Source of the DNA: Phaeosaccion multiseriatum
Taxonomy: Eukaryota > Ochrophyta, other classes
Reading direction: 5' to 3'
NCBI GenBank assembly: GCA_965112735.1
Contig: OZ218962.1
Location: 682,001 to 746,000, forward strand
DNA length: 64,000 nt
A program made the translations under genes and the position numbers. Shown one piece after another: positions 20,783 through 31,552 of the stretch (the stretch's first letter is position 1; each line of letters begins with the position of its first letter). The notes under the pieces are model-generated. The model saw only the letters and a list, made by a program, of their open reading frames with translations, did not search any database and was not told the origin of the DNA.

Positions 20783-22454
20783 GCTCTCTGGGGCTCGCGG
20801 GTTGTACCGCTCTGCTAGTCTCCTCCCGGCTCTCGTGGCTTGAGGTTGTGAGACAGCTTGTTTGTCGTTTCTTGGGCACTGATACGCCACCACAAGCCGA
20901 CCGCCTGCCTATAGAGACGGAGGAGAAGACCGGAGATGGGGGAGGAGAGAAAAAGCGATTTTGTAATTTTGACCGTTAAGTGCCATCTCCATGCCTAAAA
21001 GTAACGATTTCACGCCCCCCCCCCCCCGTTCCTTCATATCCCTTCGTGTTACCCGTGATCACAGAAGAGAAGAAGACCCATTCTTTATTGATAGTTATCA
21101 TAGAGCAAGAGAAGCGCATCCAGTCCTTATCGATAGTTATACAGAGCAAGAGCCACCCCTGTGGTTGTCCTGAGCCGAGTTCTGTCGACATACATAGATC
21201 CTCGGCCCCAGGCGAGGTTTCTCTACGGCCTGACCAGTAGAAGCCAGTCACCAGCGGGAAAGAGCGAGAAAGCCAGAAGCCAGAGACGGCCTGCGGCCGA
21301 GAAGCCAGAGAAACCTCGCCTGGGGCCGAAGGTCCAGAGCGCTGCTCGCGGTAGTGGTGGGGTTGGACCCCTCGCTGCACTCCCCTCCGGTCTCTGGTCT
21401 CCAACAGCCGGCAAGCCAGGGGCACAGCCTGCGATAAAGCCAGAGGCGAGGTGGTCTTTGGCCAAGGCCAGACCAAGCCAGCGGCCGCTCCCAGCAGCCA
21501 TCGCCAGAGGGCTAAACCAGAAGTCTCCCTCCTTTACCAGCCCCTTCCACCAGGAACAAAGCTGAGCTCTGAAGCGAGTTGGCCCCTTCCCATCCCCTTC
21601 TCTGACTCACTGGCCAGCTGTAGGAGTCCGTCTCACCCACAAAGCGTGCGCCGCCACAATCACGGGGGGGAAGCCTTGAGAGAGCAGCGGAAGACAAAAG
21701 CAACGGCCTTCCTGCGCCTGCTTCCTCCGTCTGCTTCCTCCGCCCTCGATCCTCGCTCGCTCGCTGTCTCTCCCCCTCTCGCCACTCTGCCACCTCTCCC
21801 TCTCCCTCGCCTTCGCCCCTCATCTCTCTCTGTCTCTCCCTCGCCCTGCAATTGTTCGTTATGGCAGGACTTCAGGCGAGCAACAAGAGCTCAGTCAGGG
21901 CCGCTGCCCTCGCCTGTGCTCTGACTCTCCGACGGCGGCTCTCTGAAGACCCAGGCATTCCTTGCCTTACCACCCATACACATGCACATTTTTTGCGGTG
22001 TCTCTTTCGTCGCCCCGCACGCCAGCACACATTCTTCACAGTACATATACGCTATATACTCACGGACGCTTCCCCCCCTCCCCCCCTTTTCTCTCCCCCA
22101 GAAGGAGCAGTCGAGGCGCTGTCGAGGCGCTGCTGCTGCTCACTTTGGCCTGGGAAGTATGCGTACGTGCACACAAATGCACGTACATGCAAGCCCCTCC
22201 AACGCCTCCGCGGTCGGCCCGTCCTCCCTCCCTTTCTTTTCGCCCCACTCCACATTAGCCAACCCCTGAGGCCCTCCCTCGCATGACCTTAGATAAGCGG
22301 AGGTACGAGAGATACACCAAGGCGTACCTCCTCCCCCCCTTCCTCTTTGCCTGCTCACACGTCACAAGCGAGACAGCCCCTCGAGGCCGTCCCATTTCCC
22401 TACGCACACGCACGCACCCACATCGCCCGCACGCCCCGGCCATCAGCCTGCCCA
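20783..22454. other. Intergenic, about 1.7 kb, no gene supported
   Basis: Contains a 23-bp perfect inverted repeat (see 21202-21329), a pair of short direct repeats around GATAGTTAT...GAGCAAGAG (21088-21153) and a CT-rich stretch. A plus-strand frame beginning MAGLQASNKSS at 21861 has an upstream CT-rich region but no recognisable domain or continuation. Confidence 0.4.
21202..21329. repeat. 23-bp perfect inverted repeat
   Basis: TCGGCCCCAGGCGAGGTTTC at 21202 is matched by its reverse complement ending at 21329, with an 82-base spacer rich in GAAGCCAG copies. It could form a hairpin or mark the ends of a small element. Confidence 0.85.
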
Positions 22455-23723
22455 TTAGTACTTCCCACTCCGCCCTCCTCCTCCTCCTCCTCCTCCTCCT
22501 CCTCCTCCTCCTCCTCCTCCTCCTTCCGCCCAAGCCCAGTCGTCGTTGGTGACCAAAGTGGGTGCCAGAGAGATGGACTGCATGGAAAGCGCGGACTGCG
22601 ACGACTGCATCGCTCGCATGGCGTCCGGAAGGTCACGATCATCCATACCTGTCTCCGCATCCCTGCTCGCTCCCGTGCTCCCCCCCTCCCCCCCGGGCCG
22701 TGCCATTTTCTCGCGCGTCCCAGTAGGGGACAGAGTTTGCACCGTCGCTTTTGTGCACACGACGGCCCCCACAATCACCACCAGCAGCGCACCAGCCAAG
22801 GCCAGACCTCCCACGGCGAGCCACTTCTTTTCGAGCCCAGCAAAGGTGTCGTTGTTCCCATTGCCGGACGTCCCATTCGCTGGGCCATCACCTTCCTCGC
22901 CCACATCCTCCACTGGAATCTCGCATTCAAAATCTGGGCACATGAGCAGGGTATCGCAGCTCAGGTCGTCTCCCGCCGTGCTGGAGGCAACCAAGTCCAG
23001 CACTCCCCGTCGAGTGTAGCAGATATTGCACACATCGGCATCGGTGCCATACGCGCCACATTTGGCCCCCTTTGCGTAGTCGGCAGCGTTTTCACAGTTC
23101 GAGTCGCACACCTGTAGGGGATGGGTGGACGACGTATTTGATCATTCGCGTTTGATTGAGGGGGGGGTGCCCGAGAAGGGCAGAAGGGAGGGCGGGCTTA
23201 GAGGAGTTTGTTCATTGATGCATATGTGTGTCTGTGCGTGTGCGTGTGTGGGTGAGTGTCTGTGTGTCTGTGTGCGTGTGGGCGTGTGTGTGGGCGTGTG
23301 TGTAGATTCCTCCGGCCTCCCGGGACTGAGTACTCACCAGTCGCGTTCCCTCACTCTGCAACTTCAGTCGAACTCCAGCGGCATCGAGAGGAAAGAGCAG
23401 GATAGGCGGACTTTCGTCCAGCGAATCGTTACACTCCGTAGCACAGACCGTCTCTTCTACGCTCTATTCAGCGCGGAGGGCAGGCAGGACAGGAGGGGGG
23501 GGGGAAGGATGTGAGGGCGACTGCAGATATCTCATGCTCCACAGTTGTTCTCCGTAAGTCTTCCATTTGGTGTATTCGTTCTCTCCATGCCACACGGAGA
23601 GGCTTTTGCTCGACATCCTCACACACGCCAAATGCATCCTGGACGAAGGAAATTTCCTCATACCTGTGCGTTGACCGAGTTTACTTGCAGAAGCAGGCCT
23701 ACGGTGAGAAATAGAAATTTCAT
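22455..23723 (-). CDS. Cys-rich single-pass membrane protein, unknown function
   Basis: Three exons: 23723-23664 (signal peptide MKFLFLTVGLLLQVNSVNAQ), 23463-23338 and 23111-22455, all in phase 0; about 280 residues. After the signal, the ectodomain has Cys-containing segments (VCATECND; CDSNCENAADYAKGAKCG; VCNICYTRRG; CDTLLMCPDFEC), an acidic linker, then the helix WLAVGGLALAGALLVVIVGA and a cytosolic tail with a poly-Gly run encoded by a (CCT)n tract near the end. This is a type I membrane topology. I do not recognise the ectodomain family; disulfide-bonded cell-surface receptor or adhesin-like protein is the plain reading. The exact C-terminus is uncertain because the Gly-run may be intronic or untranslated. 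Confidence 0.65.
22473..22524. repeat. (CCT)n triplet repeat
   Basis: Pure CCT/CTC tract at the 3' end of the minus-strand membrane-protein gene, read as poly-Gly in that frame. Confidence 0.95.
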
Positions 23724-24476
23724 CGTGCCTCCCTTCATCCGTCGGGGCTGCTGCTGCTGACAATACAGTGGGCTGCTGCTGCTGCGACTGCGACTCGTGT
23801 TTGTGCTGCTTCGGCCCCTCCGTCTGCACAAAGGTTTCTTGAGCACACCCCTTGCTCCACAGCTAATAATGCTGCTGCTGCCGGCTCCCAGATCCAGCAG
23901 TGGCATAACCAAAAAAAAAGGCACAAGTAAGTCTTCAAGGACCCCAAGCGCCTTCCACTCTCTCTCTTTCTCTCTGCTGCAATACAGGCTACACCAGCCT
24001 TGACTTTTATTACCTGCCTGTGTGTGCCCTCTATATTTTCTCGAACGGGTGCTTTTTTTATACGGGGGCTTTGGCTTCCTCTCAAGGGGCCACGCCTTTG
24101 GGGGTCATGGCCCTTTTCAGGTGAAACTGGAAACTGGACCATCCATGTGAAACTGAAATTCCTGCTAAATTTTTTCTTCCGTTTGTTTCGACCCCTGACA
24201 CGCTATCCGCTATCCGCTATCCGCTATCCGCTATCCGCTATCGCCGGCGCCAGCCGGCTTTGGGGGGGGGGGGGTTGTGGGGGCGTGCTATCCGCTATCG
24301 CCGGCGCCAGCCGGCACGCTATCCGCTATCGCCGGCGCCAGCCGGCGCGCTATCCGCTATCGAGAAAGTGGGCGATAGTGTATCAGGGGTCGAGATCCTT
24401 TCCTCTCCCGAGAGACAACTGTCAATTGGCGAACGACAGGACGTTAGGAGCTTGGTAGAAGAGTAAGTACCAGAGA
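23724..24476. other. Intergenic, holds a small inverted-repeat element
   Basis: About 750 bp between the membrane-protein gene and the 3' end of the kinase gene. It contains the element at 24188-24393; no gene could be supported. Confidence 0.5.
24188..24393. mobile_element. 206-bp terminal-inverted-repeat element with internal tandem repeats
   Basis: The ends TCGACCCCTGACACGCTATC (24188) and the complementary sequence ending CAGGGGTCGA at 24393 form an imperfect terminal inverted repeat of about 20 bp. Inside are heptamer repeats (CTATCCG, about six in a row at 24201-24240) and three copies of a block containing the GC-rich palindrome GCCGGCGCCAGCCGGC, plus a run of 12 G. No coding capacity and no obvious target-site duplication. 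It resembles a non-autonomous (MITE-like) element. Confidence 0.7.
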
Positions 24477-25647
24477 CTAGAGGTGGAGATTCAAGGGGTG
24501 CCCTCCCCGCCCCACGTTGTTGCTGCTGCTGTTGGCAGCCACCACGCTCTCCAGCCTCCGATGAAGCTCTCCTGCAGAGGGTCTCAAATCGTGCTCTTGC
24601 CAGCAGTCCTGGAAGACGCGCACGAGCTCTGGTCCTCCCGCTGCCCCCATTGCCAGCGGTGGCTCGAGCTTCTTTCCCTCCAGAACAAGTCGAACCACTT
24701 GTCGTGTAGGGAGGCCCGCGAAGGGGGGCTCGCCCGCGTACATCTCTTCATGTTGGGGTGGGGGCGGCAGGAGAAGGAGGAGGAGGAGGAGGAGGAGGAG
24801 GAGGAGGAGGAGGGGGGGGGGGGATGAGAGGAGGAGCAGGACCATGGGACGTCAGACACACCCGTTGGGAGAGACATTCCGTGGGGAGAAGACCGACGAA
24901 GAAGGGCTGCGGCGCCGACGAGCCAGAAACCGCAAAATAAGATACTCGCAAATCCAGTAAGTTAGCCAAATGCCGCCCGTGGCCCTCGATCCCCCTTCCG
25001 CCTGTTGGTCCTCACCCCTCACTCCTCTTTCTCGCCTTCCCCGCTCCTCCCTCTTTACCTCATCCTCCTCAGTAAGTCCTCCGTTGCTCTTTCTCACTGC
25101 TCGACTCCTCACTCCACCCTCCTCTCTCTTTGGCTCATGCTGTTCAATGAGCACTCCTCTCTTCTCAATCCTCGCTCCTCCCTCGACCCTCCTTCCTCTT
25201 GATCCTCCTCCCTCCTCCCTCCTCCCTCCGTACTAACTACTCCACGACTCACCATACAGTAAGCTTCCAAAGGCCCACACATCCGACGCGTCCGACAGCA
25301 CATGCGGCGGGCGCAGAGTCTCCGGCGGCATCTGCCTCCACGGCCACCTCTTGGAACTTTCACTCCCACTCCCACTCCCACTCTTACCACCCTCACTCCT
25401 CCGACTACCACTACCGCCTCCACCACTCCCACTGCTACTTTCCTCCTCCCCCAGCACATCCGCCGGCACAAACTGCACCGCCTCTCCCCTCCTCAGCAGT
25501 GCACTCAGGCCCATGTCACAAAGCTTGAGCTGGTCGGGGTCGGCCAAAGAGACCAACGCGTTGCGGGGGGCCAGGTCTGCGTGGATAACATTGGCGGAGT
25601 GCATGTACGATAAGCCTGCGGCAGCGTCTCGGGCCCACGCATTGATC

Positions 25648-25684
<37 letters not shown>

Positions 25685-28492
25685 TGCTGCCGCCGCGGAT
25701 ACCAGGGGTCGGAAGAAGTCCTCCTCCCCCTCCTCCTGCCGTCTCCCCCACATTGTTCTTTCGCAGAGTCTTCTCCAGGCTCTCCCCTTCCAGGTCCGTC
25801 ACTAACAACAACTGCTTACACAGAGAAGAGAGAGATGGAGAAAGATGGAGAGAGAGAGAGAGAGAGAAAGCGCATTGCACGGCCCAAGGGTTTCCGAGTC
25901 GAGGAGGGAGGGGGAGGGCAACGGAGAGTAGTCATATGTCAGAAGGCCAGAACGTGACTACGGACAGGGGGAAGAAAAACACCCCTGCCCTGCCTATTGG
26001 ACTGGTCTCTAGCGCACACCATACACCACTGCCATCATTGGTCCAAAATACTATCGCATTCGACAAGCGAGCCAGCCGGTAAGCTAATAGCTCTAAACAA
26101 CATCTCTCCTTCGCCGACTCATTCATGCACAAACGCCCTCACGCACGCACTTACGCACTCACGTTGCTGCCCTCTTTGCAGAGGCCATGGAAGGAAACAA
26201 TGTTCGGGTGTGATCCCACGAGCGACAGCAGCGCGGCTTCGTGCCCAAGGCTGCTGTGTGAGGAGAAGTCGGAGCATCGCTTCACCGCCACAGCGCGGCC
26301 CTGGTAAAGGCCTGTTCGGTGTGCGAGCAGAGGAGTGGATGGCAGTGGATGGGGATGGGGAGGGGAAGGCACACCATCCGAGAGGAGAAGAGGATGTTTG
26401 CGCATGGGGATAAGAGGGAGAGACACGACATAAGAAATGAGAGTCAGGGGCGAGAACGGAGGGGAGGGAGCGTGGCACAAGAGGTGAGGGGAAGGCTCCT
26501 TCGGGGGAAATGGGGTAGAGGTGGGAAAGGAGGAGGAGGAGGAGGAGGAGGAGGAGGAGGAGGAGGAGGAGGAGGAGGAGGAGGAGGAGGAGGAGGAGGA
26601 GGAGAAGGAATGGGTGGGCGAGTGGTTCCTTCCCAGCTCCACAGCCCCTCCCTCCTCGACTGACTTACCCCGAAAGGTCTCCCCTTGCACTCCGCAGCCC
26701 AGGAGGGAATCCTTCTCGCCCGAGAAGTGGAGCTGGGAGGGAAGAATGGCGGCCACAGAGCCCCTCACCTGCACACGCACACACGCACGCACACACGCAC
26801 GCACCCACGCATCATGCGGCCCGAGCGGCGTAAACGAGGGATGAAGGAAGGGAGGTAGGCTTTCTTTCTTTCAGGCTAACGAGTCTCTTTCAAAGGCCTC
26901 TTTCCCTCAAGAGTGAGCGATTTGTCCCCACGCGCTCATACCTACACGCTACCAGCCACAGCACAATTCACTGCTCTCTCACTCACCTCCTCGAGAGCGA
27001 CAGCGAGCTCCTCTCCTGCATCGGTAGAGAAGCCACAGGAGGCATTGTCCGTTACAGAAAGAGTGAAGGATACAGTGGCAACCTGCGAGCCTTGAATGAC
27101 CTGCAGCAGAAGGTGTTACGTATCAGGATCAGGGGAGGGAGGAGGGGAGGGCGAGTGAGTGAGTGAGTGAGTGAGTGAGTGGAGAGGGAGAGGGACACGT
27201 AAGGCTGGAGCTAAGCCGGCTGCCAACGGCCCTGCCTCAAGCCCCTTCGACACCCACACACACACACACACACACCCACATCGGCATCAACAAAAACGGA
27301 AACCCCGCCCCCGCCTTCGCCCTTCAAGCTGCACCCCCCCCTCAGCCCCCACCCCGCCTCCACCGCAAAGTGTCCCTCACTTCCCACCCCTCCCCTCCCC
27401 TCCCTCATCTTCTCCTCTCTTCCCTCACGCACCTCTGCCGTACAACGCTCCTTCAGCGTAGTGCCGCTGCCGCCTGCCTCTTCCCAGCTCCGCCTCCACC
27501 CCGGGGGCATCTCCTCGAGTGCCTTGACTCGTACCCGAAAGTCGCAGTGCGCCGCCTCTCCCGTCCATACAAAGTCCTTCACACAGCGACCCCTCCCCAC
27601 CTTCCCCTCCCTTCCCATCATGGAGTTGCCTGCTGGTGCTGGACGCCCCCGCCTCTCCGCTGTTGGCTCCACTTCAAAGACATGGCTGGGTAGGTTCAGA
27701 CGAACGGTTACGCGCTTGTTGCGCAGGATGGGGATGGTGGATGGCACTCTGCTCCTCTCGCTGAGGTGTAAGTCCTGCTGGGCACGTGTTACAACTTCGG
27801 CGCGTTGCTGGCGGAGGTAGGCAGCGATGCGGATATTCACCTGCATACGCACACACACATGTACACACGCACCCACGCACACACACACGCAGGCACACAC
27901 ACACGCACACACGCGTAAGAGGAGGACGTACGGGGGGGCGAGGAGCGACAAACTGCATACCGACCGATACCGTATCTTTGTGGGATGCTCCGCACGAGGT
28001 ATCAGGACGAACTTACCTCCGCATCCATGGGGCACACTCGGGGCCCGAAGGCTGACAGGTAGACAGGGTCTCGCTCGTCGTCGTCGTCGTCTTGTGTGTC
28101 TACACACTCTGGCGTAGCACCACATAGGCAAGCACGACCAGCAGGTGACAGGTCAGAGGGGAGGGAGTTCGAACAGAGGGAAGCAGCCCCAATGAGTGAG
28201 ATGTGTGTGTGCGATGAGCAACTTTGCAGCCCTGCGCTTCGCTTCTACCTCCGCCCGACCCTGACCCCAACCTCGATGCGATGCTTTCGCCCGCCCCCTC
28301 GGTCAAGTAGGACGATGCTTACCCCCTTACCCGTGGGCCACTGCAGCTCTGTGCGCGGTCTGTGAAGGGGCGCGCTCCGGGACCGTTCTCCGCGCGACGA
28401 TTGCCCTCCTCTGCATGCTTCCGCGGTGCCGTCAGTGCTCGCCAACACCTCCTGACCCTCCATGTACCTCGAGTCCAGGACGTGGTATGTAG

Positions 28493-28535
<43 letters not shown>

Positions 28536-30185
28536 TTGTTGTTGTTGCTGCTTCGCTTCTGATGTACACGGCACGGGCTGAGGCAGCAGGCCATCCGCCA
28601 GCGAGTAGGGCGCTGGATGTTGATTATCATAGGTAAGCAGGTCATCTGCCATCGAATACCGTCCATGGTGGTAGATCATACGACTCCCGAGGATGGGGGG
28701 GTGGGACGGTTGCGGTGGCGCTGCCACCACCAGCGGCGCTGGCATGAGCCCCAATCCCTCACCCCCCAGGAAAACTTTGCTCTCATCCTCCACGTCCGCC
28801 TGGCTCAGCGTGGAGTAGGCATCTGTGGCAATTGGTGATGCAGCAACAGCAGCGACAGAACCGAGGATGACAGGTCCTGCATCTCTTTCGACTTCTCCCT
28901 TTGCTGGTGCTTGTGCTTGTGCTGGTGCTGGTGCTGATGGTGCTGGTGCTGATGGTGCTGGTGCTGATGGTGCTGGTGGTGCTGGTGCTGGTTTTGGTGC
29001 TGGTGGTGGTGGTGCCAACGACGACGAGGAGGGAGGGAGACTCGCACGAAATAATGCTGCGGGTCTCCCTATCATCTCCTCTTCCCCCCTCTCCTCCTCC
29101 TCCTCTTCCACCACCACCACCACCTCCTCCTCCTCCTGCTGCTGCTGCTGCTGCTCCTCCTGCTGCTTTTTCTTCCCCTTCTTCTTAGATGGTGCTTTCT
29201 TCCCAACCTTGCCCCCCCCTCTCACCCTCCACTGAGCCGCAAGCTCGGGATCACTCGTCTTCTTCAATCCGTGGGTTTCTGTCTCCCTGTGTGAAGTCTC
29301 CCACGACGTTGCGACGCTTCTTTTCGTTTCCTTGGTCTTCCTGAAGCGCTTGAGGAAAGAGCCCACAGTGGAGCCTATGCCCAGCTTCGCTCGCTCTGCG
29401 CCGTCCCGTCCTCTTTTTGCTGCCAGTGGTGGGCCTCCTGTTGTTTCTGCAACTGATGCGGGCTCTTGTCGGTGCATCGAAGGCTGCAGTCCCGAGGGCG
29501 AGGTGGCTTCTCCTACCTTGCCGCCTTCCTCCTTCTCCCCTTCAACGCCTTCCTCCTCCTCCTCCTCCTCCTCCTCCTTCCGTCCTCCTCCCCCTCCTCC
29601 ACCACCTCCTCCTCCTCCTGCTGCTGCTCCTCCTCCTGCTCCTCCCTCCTTCTCCTCCTGCTCCTGCTCCTGCCCCCCCTCTTCTTGCAGCTGCTCCTTG
29701 GCCAGCTCCATCATAGCCGCCCCCAACATGCCATGGCCCTCCTGTGCTCCTTCATCGTCACCACCGTTTAAGTCCTCTATCGAAGCCCTTATGAGATCGA
29801 TGTCGACATACCCATACTTCCGCTGGCTCTGCAATTCTGTCTCCACCTTTCCCCCAAACACAAGAGTGCTCTGTTGAACGCCTCCTCCAGTAACATCGCT
29901 CGTCTGCCCCTTAACTCCATCCTCGTCATCCATTTCCTGCTTCTTTGCCTCCTCCTCCTCTTCCTCCTCCTCCTCCTCCTCCTCCTCCTCTTCCTCCCCG
30001 AATGTTCCCCACATTGCCGCCCCTCCCCCGAATCCCAATGCTGCTGCTGCTGTTGGCCTTGCCGCCCCTCCGAGCCCTCCGAAGCACAACAACTCTGGGT
30101 GTGGAGTCTCCGTGCTGGTATTGATTTCTGTATAGGTGCCCTTCTTCATTTTGTCCTCTAGGAGGGCGGCCATCATCTTCAACCC

Positions 30186-30230
<45 letters not shown>

Positions 30231-30812
30231 GGGTGGTGGTGGTGGTGGTGGTGGTGGTGGTGGTGGTGGTTGTGGGCCTCTTGCTGGTCGTCGTAATGGA
30301 GGTCCTCCTGGTGGTTGTAGTGGTGGTGACGCTAGACGCTGCTGCTCCCGCCCCCTTCCTCGCCCGCGGCTCGCAAGCCTCCTCCTCGCCCCCCTGCTCG
30401 AGGGTGCCCCCATGCCCTCTCCCTCTCCCCCGTGCACCGCCGAGGATTCAAGCAACAGGACGACCTTGAGGGTCCATACCTTGCTCTCGGGGAGAGAAGC
30501 ACAACCAGGTTCAGCATCTGCTGCAGCAGTCAGGTCCGAAGCCCAAGAATTGGGGACGGCCAAAGCGGCCTTGGATACATCAGAAAACGTGCCACTGCTG
30601 CTACTGCTACACTGTAAGACCACAGTGAGGGGCAGGCCAAGAGGGACTTGTCCTTCCCACCGCAGCTCTGAGCCAAAGCAATGCTTCGGCTCGAGGACAG
30701 CTTCCCCCGACTCGGGGCCACCGCACAACACGAGTCTGTACCAGAGGCCGGGGCGAAGCGCAGGGCCTCGCACATGGAGCCTAACAGTTCTCATGCTGTA
30801 AGAAGGAGACAA
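24477..30812 (-). CDS. Large TKL-like protein kinase with long low-complexity N-terminal half
   Basis: Eight exons: 30812-28331, 28108-28017, 27840-27433, 27100-26987, 26768-26669, 26311-26163, 25811-25253 and 24745-24477; every phase matches, giving about 1390 residues. Residues 1-120 look C2-like (RTVRLHVRGPALRPGLWYRL; VWTLKVVLLLE). Residues 130-830 are mostly poly-Pro, Ser, Glu, Gly and Gln runs. Residues 860-1030 form an unassigned beta-rich region. The kinase domain (about 1050-1390) has a Gly loop (LGCGVQGETFRG), AVAVKR lysine, HEAALL (helix C), HADLAPRN catalytic loop (Asp about 1194), DMG instead of DFG, MPPETL instead of APE, and SDASDVWAFG. All key catalytic residues are present, so it is probably active; the HADLAPRN loop is tyrosine-kinase-like. 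A start at 30794 (MRTVRL) is also possible. Confidence 0.88.
24776..24822. repeat. (GGA)n triplet repeat in last kinase intron
   Basis: On the coding (minus) strand this is a (TCC)n pyrimidine tract immediately upstream of the acceptor of exon 8. Confidence 0.95.
26527..26603. repeat. (GGA)n triplet repeat in kinase intron 5
   Basis: About 25 GGA copies, reading (TCC)n on the coding strand; intronic between exons 5 and 6. Confidence 0.95.
28497..28551 (-). repeat. Coding CAG/CAA repeat giving poly-Gln in the kinase
   Basis: Within kinase exon 1, the minus strand encodes an uninterrupted run of about 18-19 Gln. It starts as CAA codons and continues as CAG codons. Confidence 0.9.
30186..30270 (-). 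repeat. Coding (ATC)n and (ACC)n repeats giving poly-Ser and poly-Pro in the kinase
   Basis: On the plus strand GAT triplets pass into GGT triplets; in the kinase frame these give about 13 Pro followed by about 15 Ser at roughly residues 185-215. Confidence 0.85.
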
Positions 30813-30949
30813 GAGAAGTTTACATAAAAAAAATGTCTAAAAGTAATGTCACAAGAGAAGTGCCATCACGTGAAAGGATTGAGAGGAATGAGTGATTTGG
30901 TGATTCGATGGGATTTTCACAGTTTTTTTTTTTACGTCACAGCTATGCT

Positions 30950-31497
30950 CTATGCCAGGGCCTCCTGCTGCTGCCGCTGTTGCTCCCGCGCCACTTGCTG
31001 CTCCCTCTCCACCTCCCTGCGCAACTCCAGCTGCTCCTGCATCTCCGGAGGGAGCTCCTTCTTCTCGCCGCGGCCCTTACGAAAGCACCGCGTCTCCTCA
31101 GGGTCAAACCCCTTATTTTTGTCGCCAAACATGGCCCACTCAGGAGTGGGTGCCCAGTAGTCACACGCCGCAAAGTCTTCCCCGCTCCGTACCAGCGCAT
31201 TGAAGCGCGGGTAGTCAATCCAGGTCATCCATCTGCCATCCACCTTGTAGCTACCCTTGGCCATGAGCACGCAACACGAGTGCTCGTGCTCGCAGGCAAC
31301 GTCGTAGTCCGTGCCGACTTGCTCCGCCAGCGCTCTGCAAAACGCCACCACTTCCTGATGGAAGGGTACGGACTTCATACTCAAGTCGCTGGCGTCGCTC
31401 TTGCCGCAGAACGTCACCCCCTTTACCTCAATGAGGTCGGGCTCCCCTCGCCGCACCAGGCTGGCGTAGCCTGCAAGCTGTGTGCGCGAACATCACA

Positions 31498-31552
<55 letters not shown>

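Noticed and set aside
28901-29188. Open plus-strand frames rich in Val/Leu opposite the kinase first exon
   Set aside because: Produced by coding triplet repeats on the minus strand; no domain, and the kinase frame is continuous for 827 codons.
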